Below, one piece after another: positions 1 through 5,994 of a DNA stretch of 5,994 nucleotides. The notes below the pieces were generated by a model. That model did not search any database, had not been told where the DNA came from, and was given only the letters and a program-made list of their open reading frames with translations. Position 1 is the first letter of the stretch. The number at the start of each line of letters is the position of its first letter. The DNA lies in contig JAUYES010000368.1 in NCBI GenBank assembly GCA_030691225.1, positions 1 through 5,994 of the forward strand, given 5' to 3'. Source of the DNA: Holophaga sp. (GTDB taxonomy: Bacteria; Acidobacteriota; Holophagae; Holophagales; Holophagaceae). A program made the translations under genes and the position numbers.

Positions 1-692
1 GCCACACACTCCGCACCCGCACATTGCCTTTCCCGGACAACGGACACCATGAACAGACGGGCGCCGGAAGGTGGGGCGATCAGGACGATCTCATCGTTGG
101 ACCCTACACCACCGTGATGCGCAAAATCATGGGCCGCGACAAGATTCAGCGAATCATGGTCAGCGCCCAGGAAGGCAAGGCAGAACTGGCGGAGGCCGAG
201 GTTACAGCCCTCTTGCGGCAGCGCATGAAGACGGCTCCGAAGGATGACAACCCATTCCAGATCCGCAAGCAAGACGACATCGTGAAGATGCAAACCGACC
301 AGGCCGGCATCCTCACCGCCTTGCTGGCCGTAGCTGCCAGCATTTCCCTGGTCGTGGGCGGCATCGGCATCTCCAACATCATGCTCGTCAGCGTGACGGA
401 GCGCACCCGTGAAATCGGTGTGCGGCGCGCCCTGGGTGCCACGCGTCGAAGCATTCTCTGGCAATTCCTCACCGAAGCCATCGTGCTGTCCTTCTTCGGT
501 GGGCTACTCGGCGTGGCCTTCGCCGCGACGGCCGTGGCCATTTTGCAAAAATTCCAGATACCAGCTGTGACCGAAAGCTGGGCCGTCAGCCTGGGTCTCG
601 GATTCAGCGGCGTCGTGGGTGTGGTGGCAGGTTTCCTCCCAGCCTTAAAAGCCGCCAAGCTCGATATCATCGACGCGCTGCGGTACGAATAA
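1..692 (+). CDS. MacB/FtsX-family ABC transporter permease, C-terminal part (5' truncated)
   Basis: This is the C-terminal half of an inner-membrane ABC permease of the MacB type; the reading frame runs in from the left edge (first full codon at base 3), so the true start is outside. Visible from left to right are the end of the periplasmic domain (GDQDDLIVGPYTTV, about 78-119), a helix at about 309-392 (ISLVVGGIGISNIMLVSV), the coupling-helix motif ERTREIGVRRALGAT (399-443), a helix at about 477-542 and a last helix at about 582-641, ending in LPALKAAKLDIIDALRYE. Order and motifs match the end of E. coli MacB (SLVVGGIGVMNIMLVSVTER, then AR..DPVDAL). MacB proteins are mechanotransmission exporters of macrolides, peptides or lipids working with MacA and TolC. 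Whether an ATPase domain is fused upstream cannot be seen. Bases 1-60 align poorly in this frame and look doubly frameshifted (see findings). The substrate is unknown. Confidence 0.9.
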   Translation, partial: HTLRTRTLPFPDNGHHEQTGAGRWGDQDDLIVGPYTTVMRKIMGRDKIQRIMVSAQEGKAELAEAEVTALLRQRMKTAPKDDNPFQIRKQDDIVKMQTDQAGILTALLAVAASISLVVGGIGISNIMLVSVTERTREIGVRRALGATRRSILWQFLTEAIVLSFFGGLLGVAFAATAVAILQKFQIPAVTESWAVSLGLGFSGVVGVVAGFLPALKAAKLDIIDALRYE

Positions 693-709
693 CCTCACCG
701 CTGTAGCAT

Positions 710-743
710 AAAAAATGAGCCCCGGTGCGCCGGGGCTCATTTT
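710..743 (+). terminator. Perfect 14-bp hairpin between the permease and MFS genes, likely intrinsic terminator or attenuator
   Basis: Bases 712-725 (AAAATGAGCCCCGG) and 730-743 (CCGGGGCTCATTTT) are exact reverse complements around a TGCG loop. The GC-rich core with flanking A and T runs is the classic bidirectional intrinsic terminator form. Read on the plus strand the T run is four bases; on the minus strand it is six (710-715). It lies 18 bases after the permease stop, so it most simply ends that transcript. It also ends only 14 bases before the next start codon, leaving no room for a conventional promoter between them. Confidence 0.75.
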
Positions 744-744
744 A

Positions 745-750
745 AGAGGA
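745..750 (+). promoter_or_regulatory. Ribosome binding site supporting the GTG start of the MFS gene
   Basis: AGAGGA, seven bases before the GTG at 758, is a good Shine-Dalgarno match. It decides the non-ATG start: an in-frame TAA at 743-745 closes the frame upstream, and the next in-frame Met codon (residue 25) would remove most of the first membrane helix. The site follows directly after the right arm of the hairpin. Confidence 0.7.
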
Positions 751-757
751 AATAACG

Positions 758-1987
758 GTGAGCCCTAAAACCCACGATCCCTATGAAGCTTTGCGTTATG
801 GCGAGTACCGCTGGTTTCTGGCGGGGGTCATGGCCATGTTCATGGGCTTTCAGATCCAAAGCCTGGTCATGGGCTGGCAGGTGTACGAGATCACCCGTGA
901 CCCCCTTGCGCTCGGCCTCATTGGGTTAGCCGAGGCCATTCCCTTTTTGGGGCTAACGCTTTTCGGCGGCTATGCGGCCGACCGACGGGATCGCCGCAAC
1001 CTTTCCTTGATCTCCATGGTCGTGCTATTCCTCGGGGCCCTGGTCTTGGTGGCACTGACCTTTCGTGAAAATTTACGCATGGCGTGGCCCTTCTACGCCA
1101 TCCAGGCCATGGCAGGAGTAGGGCGGGCTTTCTATCGTCCAGCTTCTCAGGCCTTGGGAACGGAACTGGTACCGCGAGAGGCTTACCAGAACGCCTCAAC
1201 GTGGCGGAGCACCGTTTTTCATTTGGCCATGGTCATCGGCCCCGCCGCGGGCGGTCTGCTCTATGGCTTCGGCAGCGCGCGCCTAGCCTATTCGGTGGAG
1301 GCCTGCCTGATGGCCTTCAGCCTCTTCTCCCTGAGCAGAATCCGCCCACGCCCCCGGCAGGCCAGCGGATCAGCCTCCGTTCTAACAAGCCTCGCCGAAG
1401 GCGTGCGCTTCGTTTTCGCAAAGAAGCTGATCCTTTCCGCGCTTTCCTTGGATCTTTTTGCTGTGCTTTTCGGTGGTGCCATCGCGATGTTGCCGGCCTT
1501 TGCTTCGGAAATCTTAAAGGTGGGGCCCCAGGGGCTCGGCATCCTGCGTGCCGCACCCGCCGTAGGTTCTGTGGCCATGTCCTTTGTCTTGGCCCATCGC
1601 CCGCCCCTGCAACACGCCGGACGAACCTTGCTCTGGTGTGTCGCGGCCTTTGGGGTTTGTTGGATTGCCTTCGCCTACTCCAAGACCTTCGTTCTATCGC
1701 TGGTGCTCCTGGCAGCCAGTGGTGCCTTCGATAATGTGAGCGTGGTATTGCGCGGCACGCTGGTGCAAACTTGCACCCCTCCCGAAATGATGGGCCGCGT
1801 ACAGGCGGTGAACAGCTTCTTCATCGGCAGCAGCAATGAACTCGGCAGTTTCGAATCGGGCCTTGCCGCCAAGTATCTGGGGCTAGTTCCAAGCGTGGTA
1901 CTGGGCGGGATCATGACCCTGGCTACCGTTGGATTCACCGCATGGAAAGTCCCAGAGCTGCGGAGATTGAAGCAGATTCAGGATTAA
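758..1987 (+). CDS. MFS exporter, MFS_3 / EntS-like group
   Basis: A 409-residue inner-membrane protein of typical length for a 12-helix major facilitator. The N-terminal half shows the hallmark loop 2-3 motif A as GGYAADRRDRR (residues 70-80), then FYRPASQALGTELVP (about 126-139), a pattern frequent in the MFS_3 group that includes the enterobactin exporter EntS. After a polar central loop (about 194-210), the C-terminal half repeats the pattern with TPPEMMGRVQAVNSFFIGSS (340-359), the equivalent region of these proteins. Family members export small molecules, including siderophores and drugs, by proton antiport. The start is GTG with a good ribosome binding site. It sits 65 bases after the permease gene and 85 bases before a TonB-dependent receptor on the same strand; that neighbour makes a metallophore exporter conceivable, but the substrate cannot be read from sequence. 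Family assignment is firm, substrate is open. Confidence 0.88.
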   Translation: MSPKTHDPYEALRYGEYRWFLAGVMAMFMGFQIQSLVMGWQVYEITRDPLALGLIGLAEAIPFLGLTLFGGYAADRRDRRNLSLISMVVLFLGALVLVALTFRENLRMAWPFYAIQAMAGVGRAFYRPASQALGTELVPREAYQNASTWRSTVFHLAMVIGPAAGGLLYGFGSARLAYSVEACLMAFSLFSLSRIRPRPRQASGSASVLTSLAEGVRFVFAKKLILSALSLDLFAVLFGGAIAMLPAFASEILKVGPQGLGILRAAPAVGSVAMSFVLAHRPPLQHAGRTLLWCVAAFGVCWIAFAYSKTFVLSLVLLAASGAFDNVSVVLRGTLVQTCTPPEMMGRVQAVNSFFIGSSNELGSFESGLAAKYLGLVPSVVLGGIMTLATVGFTAWKVPELRRLKQIQD

Positions 1988-2072
1988 TTGCCGGATGGTA
2001 ATAGTCCTGGGTGCCAGAAACTCAAGTCATTTAGGAATTTCGACGAAAACAGTGCAACCCATGAGGTGAACT
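1988..2072 (+). promoter_or_regulatory. 85-base leader of the receptor gene with ribosome binding site at 2063-2068
   Basis: GAGGTG at 2063-2068 stands four bases before the ATG at 2073 and is the likely ribosome binding site. The rest of the gap is locally more AT-rich (about 2020-2050). I find no convincing -35/-10 pair, no hairpin followed by a T run, and no clear Fur box. The receptor may be read from the MFS transcript or from a promoter I cannot recognise. Confidence 0.5.
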
Positions 2073-4283
2073 ATGACGTCAAATTCTGTTTTTTATCGTG
2101 CACCCCTTTTTTGCTGCTTGGTGGTCGGTGCCCTCCCTATGGCGGCACAGGCCACAAATGACCAACGGGACATGGATGAACTTCTGGCCCTTTTGAATAC
2201 GCCCATCACCACGGCCTCCCGGTTCGCGCAAAAATCCGGGGATGCTCCAGCAACGGTGACCGTGATCACCGCCGACCAGATACGGCGAAGAGGCTACCGC
2301 TCACTCCTCCAAGTGCTTCAGGATCTTCCGGACTTCAAGGTGGAATACCGGGCGGATTCAGAGTGGTTCATGGATGTTGCGGTCCGGGGGGTCCCAGGCC
2401 ATGACAAATTCGTCATCCTTCTCAATGGAATGAAAATCTCCGCGCCCACCAATGAGCAAGTCCCCATTCTGGAAAACTACCCAGTCCACTTCGCCAAACA
2501 AATCGAGGTGGTCTATGGCCCTGCCTCCGCGCTGTACGGCGCGGATGCGGTTTCGGGCGTCATCAACATAATCACCCGAGACCCAGAAAAGGGCGGAGAA
2601 GCCACCCTCGCCCTTGACAAGGATCGCAGCCGTCTTGGCAATTTCCTCTGGGGGCAAAACTTTGCGGGCGATGTGCAAGTAACCGTTGGAGGCCAGTGGT
2701 ACCAGGACCCGCAACCGGAACTCGATAAAACCTGGGATGACTTCAAGGGGTTCGCTCCCCAGCGTACCAATTCCTTTGCCAGCGTCTTCGGTCCAATGAC
2801 CGGCAGCAACTATGATCCAGAACCGAACTACCCCATTCGAACCCAGGCATTCTTTGCGTCCTTGAAGACCGAACAGTTCCGGTTTTCCTTCTTCCGGAAC
2901 ACAGCCAAAACCTCATCTGCTGGCCTCTACGATCCAAATAGTGCCATCTACAACGAGGACACCTTTATCGGTCATGCGATCACAGTCGCCTCGACCACTT
3001 ACTCGGTTCAAACCGGCTCCATCAGTCTCCAGAGTAGCCTCACCGCAAGTCGCTATGACCTCAACCCCAATAGCAACTATCGAAACGCCTTTACCGGAAT
3101 GGCAAAGGGCTATAAATACGCAGAAAGCGCTTCCTACAAGGCGGAACAGCAAGCCATCTGGACCCCAAGCACCACGGCCACTGTAACGGCAGGTATCAGC
3201 TATGAAATGTTCCAGGCCATTCCCTGGAGCACAGATCTGGCGAGCCCCATGGACACCAGCCAGGCAATCAAGGGCAAGATTCTTGGAACGCCCTTCGATG
3301 CGGATTTCTTCCCCCTGAAGTACCAGAACACCGGAATTTACCTTCAGGCCCAAATGAGCCTGACCACCGACTTAGTGGCCACTCTTGGAGCCCGATACGA
3401 CGATAACTCCCGATATGGGTCCACCGTGAATCCGCGATTGGGTCTTGTCTGGCATATCAACCGTTCCAATACCCTGAAGGCCATGTACGGATCCGCATTT
3501 TTGGCCCCTTCACCCTTCGCCGCCTATGCCCACTTCGGGTCCTTTTACAGCACCAATGGCGGGACCACCTGGCAATCCTCCTTTTGGCGCCTTCCCAATC
3601 CAGGCCTGGAGCCCATCAAGGAGAAGAGCTACGAGCTGAGCTATCGGTCTTACTTGACCGGTACCTTGAGCTTGTCGCTGACCGCGTTCAGGAGCGAGTT
3701 GACCAACCTCTTCGCCCTGGCGCCAGACTCCGCCACCACCCATCTCTATAACGGATCCTACAAAGGCTGGCCGGTCGACTTTATCGAAGTCCGCACCAAC
3801 CTTGGGAAACAGCGCAACACCGGCGGCACAGCCCAGCTAGATTACTTAAAATCCTTCGGAGAAAAGAAACGAATCAGCGCATATCTTTCCTGCAGTCTTG
3901 TGGATGGGAAGGTTGACCCCCTGGAAAACGGCAAGGAGATTGAGATCGGCCAGATCGCGCCAACCATAATTCGGCTTGGTGGTGAACTGGTTTGGGAACG
4001 CTGGAGCCTCAGCCCGCGCCTCACCTGGGTGGGAACCCAGCGAGTCGCCAACGTGGACCCCAGCGGCAAGCGCTACACTCTGGATGGCTATAAGACACTG
4101 GATCTAAGCCTTCGATTTGAAGCCATTCGGAACGTTGAAACCTTCCTTACCGTCTCGAATACCCTGGATGCAAAGTACCGGAACATCAATGTGGGCGCCT
4201 TCGCCCCCTTCAACGATATCGAGTTCAAGGGCGCACCGCAGGACCCACGGCGCATCGCGTTGGGCGTGCAAGCAAGGTTCTGA
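2073..4283 (+). CDS. TonB-dependent outer-membrane receptor, substrate unknown
   Basis: A complete 736-residue receptor of the FepA/CirA-like class. A signal peptide spans residues 1-27: a hydrophobic stretch about 11-20, then MAAQA with likely cleavage after Ala27. A short acidic/hydrophobic segment DELLALLNTPITTASR (35-50), common at the mature N terminus of such receptors, may carry the TonB contact. The plug domain covers about 57-170, with TVTVITADQIRRRGY (61-75), RGVPG (105-109), LLNGMK (116-121) and the diagnostic VYGPASALYG followed by SGVINIITRDP (147-171). The remainder is a barrel rich in alternating aromatic strands, closing with VSNTLDAKYRN and PRRIALGVQARF, whose terminal Phe is the usual outer-membrane barrel insertion signal. 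Such receptors import iron-siderophores, cobalamin, other metals or glycans using TonB-ExbBD energy. The upstream EntS-like exporter favours a metallophore, but this is inference. No frameshift or truncation is seen. Confidence 0.93.
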   Translation: MTSNSVFYRAPLFCCLVVGALPMAAQATNDQRDMDELLALLNTPITTASRFAQKSGDAPATVTVITADQIRRRGYRSLLQVLQDLPDFKVEYRADSEWFMDVAVRGVPGHDKFVILLNGMKISAPTNEQVPILENYPVHFAKQIEVVYGPASALYGADAVSGVINIITRDPEKGGEATLALDKDRSRLGNFLWGQNFAGDVQVTVGGQWYQDPQPELDKTWDDFKGFAPQRTNSFASVFGPMTGSNYDPEPNYPIRTQAFFASLKTEQFRFSFFRNTAKTSSAGLYDPNSAIYNEDTFIGHAITVASTTYSVQTGSISLQSSLTASRYDLNPNSNYRNAFTGMAKGYKYAESASYKAEQQAIWTPSTTATVTAGISYEMFQAIPWSTDLASPMDTSQAIKGKILGTPFDADFFPLKYQNTGIYLQAQMSLTTDLVATLGARYDDNSRYGSTVNPRLGLVWHINRSNTLKAMYGSAFLAPSPFAAYAHFGSFYSTNGGTTWQSSFWRLPNPGLEPIKEKSYELSYRSYLTGTLSLSLTAFRSELTNLFALAPDSATTHLYNGSYKGWPVDFIEVRTNLGKQRNTGGTAQLDYLKSFGEKKRISAYLSCSLVDGKVDPLENGKEIEIGQIAPTIIRLGGELVWERWSLSPRLTWVGTQRVANVDPSGKRYTLDGYKTLDLSLRFEAIRNVETFLTVSNTLDAKYRNINVGAFAPFNDIEFKGAPQDPRRIALGVQARF

Positions 4284-4330
4284 AAACAAAAAACAGAGGC
4301 GAAACCAGGGCAATCTTGGTTTCGCCTCTG
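4284..4330 (-). terminator. Intrinsic terminator of tpx in the convergent gap
   Basis: Bases 4294-4307 (CAGAGGCGAAACCA) and 4317-4330 (TGGTTTCGCCTCTG) pair perfectly over 14 bp around a 9-base loop. Read on the minus strand the hairpin is followed at once by a T-rich run (TTTTTTGTTTT, complement of 4283-4293), the standard intrinsic terminator arrangement, 20 bases past the tpx stop. On the plus strand no T run follows 4330, so for the receptor gene it can act only weakly or as a 3'-end stabilising hairpin. The T run abuts the receptor stop codon (4281-4283). Confidence 0.85.
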
Positions 4331-4350
4331 CCCATTAACGTTCTCTGGAT

Positions 4351-4851
4351 CTATTTCAGCACCGCCAGAGCATTGTCGTAATTGGGTTCATCGACAATCT
4401 CGCCCACCAGTTCCGTGTGCTTCACGATGCCTTTTTCATCCACCACCACGACGGCACGGGCCAACAAGCCTTTAAGCGGGCCTTCGACCAGGGTGAGGCC
4501 ATAGGCCTCACCGAATCCAGGTGCGCGGAACGTCGAGGCTGGCACCACGTTCGCCAAGCCTTCGGTGGTGCAGAACCTTGCGGCTGCAAACGGCAGATCG
4601 GCAGAAATGCAAAGCACGACAGTGTTGGGAAGATCAGAAGCCCGCTTGTTGAAAGTCCGCACACTGGTGGCGCAAGTGGGGGTATCCAGGCTGGGGAAGA
4701 TATTCAACACCACGCGCTTACCCGCGTAATCCTTTAGCGTGGCCTCGCCCAGATCAGTCTTCACGAGCTGGAATTCCGGAGCGGCGCCGCCTGTCGTGGG
4801 CAGTTCGCCGAAGATCTTGAAAGGGTTTCCCTTGAGGGTAACGGTTGCCAT
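4351..4851 (-). CDS. tpx: Thiol peroxidase (Tpx, atypical 2-Cys peroxiredoxin)
   Basis: A 166-residue protein, matching E. coli Tpx (168) in length and nearly all motifs. It reduces hydrogen peroxide and preferably alkyl hydroperoxides, with thioredoxin as the usual reductant. Conserved blocks in order are LKGNP (6-10), [18 protein letters not shown] (43-60), with peroxidatic Cys60 and Thr57 of the T-x-x-C active site, [14 protein letters not shown] (76-89), RFCTTEGL (92-99) with resolving Cys94, [20 protein letters not shown] and a C-terminal LAVLK. Both redox cysteines are present, so it should form the intramolecular disulfide typical of Tpx. A third Cys (81) is also found in the E. coli protein. 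No signal peptide is visible. The ATG at 4851 is supported by a strong ribosome binding site. It lies 70 bases downstream of the VanZ/LpxH-like gene on the same strand and has its own terminator. No OxyR-type site was recognised. Confidence 0.97.
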   Translation of the reverse strand: MATVTLKGNPFKIFGELPTTGGAAPEFQLVKTDLGEATLKDYAGKRVVLNIFPSLDTPTCATSVRTFNKRASDLPNTVVLCISADLPFAAARFCTTEGLANVVPASTFRAPGFGEAYGLTLVEGPLKGLLARAVVVVDEKGIVKHTELVGEIVDEPNYDNALAVLK

Positions 4852-4856
4852 GAAAG

Positions 4857-4864
4857 CTCCTTTT
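4857..4864 (-). promoter_or_regulatory. Ribosome binding site of tpx
   Basis: Read on the minus strand, AAAAGGAG ends five bases before the tpx ATG (4849-4851), a near-ideal Shine-Dalgarno placement that fixes the start. In the rest of the 70-base gap up to 4921 I see only a weak 5-bp inverted repeat (TGAGA/TCTCA, about 4907-4923) and no confident promoter or terminator, so tpx could be cotranscribed with the upstream gene. Confidence 0.7.
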
Positions 4865-4921
4865 GTTGTTCATCAACTAGGATGGCAAATCCGCAAGCTC
4901 CGTTCCGTGAGAGATTCGGTC

Positions 4922-5994
4922 TCAACCCAGCGGTTCCACACGCCCATGCTGCCAAACCATGAACGTGCCTTCGTGCGCCCAGGGCAATGAGATGCCATTG
5001 CCCTCAACCTCGTGCGTGTGGAAGTGCCCGGTTAGAAAGACCGCTTGATCATGGAGGGCGGCAGCGGATCGGAATGCCTCTCGCGGAAAGGCCAACTTGT
5101 AGGCCCGGTTGGTGGTGCGCATTCCCTGCTCCAACCGGATAGCCAGGGCGGAAGCCAATCGTCCGGGAAGCAGGCGCACCAGGAGCCAGACGAAGCCGCT
5201 GCGGGAAATTAAACACCAGAATCGGTATTGATGATCTTGGGTGTTGAGTAGATCACCGTGTTCCCAGGCTAGGTTTTCGCTCGGCAAGGAACCTTCGATG
5301 CCTTCGCCCAACAGGGAAAAACGCTGTGAAACGGTGTCCAGAAAATACTCCCGATTGCCCATCCAAAGCCCCACCCAACGGCCTGCGGCACGGCGCTCCT
5401 CGACCCACCAAAGAAACGACCGTTGGGTTTCGGTTTGCATACCGGGAACACCGACCCACACATCGAAGACATCCCCCAAAAACAGCCAGTCCGCTTCAGA
5501 ATGAGCATTGGTGGCTTCCCTCAGTCCGGTCAGCTCCTCGCACCAATGGGCATCGGCCACCAGGATCAGCGGGCGAGATTGATCAGGGCGTTTTTGCTCC
5601 CCCCGCCACCAACCAAAGGAGGCCAATCGGCGACTCCAAAGAAAAGGTAAGCTCGTCAATCCCAGCCCGAATAGGGCCCCCGTAGCATCGGCCACCCAAT
5701 CCGAAAATTCACTGGCGCGCCCGGGCACAAAATGTTGATGCCATTCATCCATCGCACCGAAGCAAGCCACAGCAAGAAAGATGAATAGATGGCGCCGGTA
5801 GACTGGGAGATCATGGCGCGTCCACCTCAAGGCCCACTCTAGGCATACCGCCAGTGTGCCGAAGGCGCTGAAATGGGCCACTTTGTCCAAGGGTGGAGGC
5901 AGGCTCACGCCCATGGGCAACGAAGGCTGATGGCTCAGCCAGATGATGGCTGCCGCGACCGCGATGGGTAGGATCCAAATTGCCTTTTGCTTCA
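4922..5994 (-). CDS. VanZ-like membrane domain fused to LpxH-like metallophosphoesterase (start one base outside window)
   Basis: One uninterrupted frame. It is open to the right edge, where the last visible bases read TG then KQKAIWILPIAVAAAIIWLS; an ATG completed by base 5995 would give about 357 residues. In that numbering the N-terminal part is VanZ-like: helix about 5-20, the SHQP signature (21-24), LDKVAHFSAFG with a helix (about 36-56), a helix ending in DEWHQHFVPGR (about 69-93) and a fourth helix (about 99-120). A basic linker follows. The C-terminal part (about 142-357) is a calcineurin-like phosphoesterase with LpxH features: DAH (Asp148, His150), LGDVFD (Asp175), GNREYF (Asn214), EHGD (His246), a hydrophobic lid-like insert (about 256-310) and GHFH (His324, His326). 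All seven metal ligands of E. coli LpxH have counterparts. LpxH cleaves UDP-2,3-diacylglucosamine to lipid X on the cytoplasmic face, and a four-helix anchor with cytoplasmic ends fits. VanZ function is poorly known. True LpxH activity is likely but unproven. Confidence 0.85.
   Translation of the reverse strand, partial: KQKAIWILPIAVAAAIIWLSHQPSLPMGVSLPPPLDKVAHFSAFGTLAVCLEWALRWTRHDLPVYRRHLFIFLAVACFGAMDEWHQHFVPGRASEFSDWVADATGALFGLGLTSLPFLWSRRLASFGWWRGEQKRPDQSRPLILVADAHWCEELTGLREATNAHSEADWLFLGDVFDVWVGVPGMQTETQRSFLWWVEERRAAGRWVGLWMGNREYFLDTVSQRFSLLGEGIEGSLPSENLAWEHGDLLNTQDHQYRFWCLISRSGFVWLLVRLLPGRLASALAIRLEQGMRTTNRAYKLAFPREAFRSAAALHDQAVFLTGHFHTHEVEGNGISLPWAHEGTFMVWQHGRVEPLG

Noticed and set aside
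146..670. 174-codon minus-strand open frame opposite the permease
   Set aside because: Composition is a shadow of the membrane-helix codons on the plus strand, rich in Ala, Thr, Arg and Pro, with no family match.
1084..1734. 216-codon plus-strand open frame inside the MFS gene
   Set aside because: It lies wholly within the MFS coding frame, has an Arg/Pro/Ser-rich low-quality composition and no family motif. The overlapping frame has clear MFS motifs.
1988..2016. TTGCCG at 1988-1993 as a -35 box for the receptor gene
   Set aside because: No TATAAT-like hexamer occurs 16-18 bases downstream, so a sigma-70 promoter cannot be supported.
2026..2044. Possible Fur-like or operator palindrome (GTCATTTAGGAATTTCGAC) before the receptor gene
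   Set aside because: Only the outer three base pairs are symmetric; the interior does not pair and does not match the GATAATGATAATCATTATC consensus well enough.
2358..2714. 118-codon minus-strand open frame opposite the receptor plug
   Set aside because: Mirror of the conserved plug codons, including the VYGP...INIIT block; no independent protein features.
2913..3353. 146-codon minus-strand open frame opposite the receptor
   Set aside because: Antisense to a well-supported receptor barrel region, with no recognisable domain and no ribosome binding site that I could see; a chance open frame.
5326..5685. Plus-strand open frames opposite the VanZ/LpxH-like gene
   Set aside because: Pro/Arg-rich sequence without motifs, antisense to a catalytic domain whose metal ligands are all intact.
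1..5994. tRNA, rRNA, CRISPR arrays, insertion sequences or long direct repeats
   Set aside because: No cloverleaf-like segments, regularly spaced repeats, transposase motifs or terminal inverted repeats were found; non-coding gaps are all under 90 bases.

Overview
The window comes from a Gram-negative bacterium. It encodes a TonB-dependent outer-membrane receptor, a MacB-type ABC permease and an LpxH-like lipid A pathway hydrolase, all of which imply an outer membrane. The DNA is moderately GC-rich and densely coding on both strands. The receptor and MacB sequence styles loosely recall Acidobacteriota of the Holophaga/Geothrix type, but that is a weak impression and no marker gene here settles it.

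Layout. Bases 1-692 (+) are the C-terminal half of a MacB/FtsX-type ABC permease whose 5' part lies outside the window; its first ~60 bases look frameshifted. A perfect 14-bp hairpin (712-743) follows and ends only 14 bases before the GTG start of a 409-residue MFS exporter of the EntS-like MFS_3 group (758-1987, +). After 85 bases comes a complete 736-residue TonB-dependent receptor with signal peptide, plug and C-terminal barrel signature (2073-4283, +). A 67-base convergent gap holds a strong intrinsic terminator, readable on the minus strand, for thiol peroxidase tpx (4351-4851, -). Upstream of tpx on the same strand is a long ORF (4922 to the right edge, -) joining an N-terminal four-helix VanZ-like membrane domain to a complete LpxH-like metallophosphoesterase. 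Its probable ATG lies one base outside the window.

How the genes may work together. The plus-strand block is envelope transport: two exporter-type proteins and an outer-membrane importer. EntS-like exporters are known from siderophore secretion, so a metallophore export/import pair is possible, but no biosynthesis genes or Fur box are visible and the substrate is unknown. The minus-strand pair combines a periplasmic or cytoplasmic peroxide-scavenging enzyme with a probable lipid A pathway or other phospho-ester hydrolase tethered to the inner membrane. No RNA genes, mobile elements, CRISPR arrays or long repeats were seen. The most unusual item is the VanZ-LpxH fusion.
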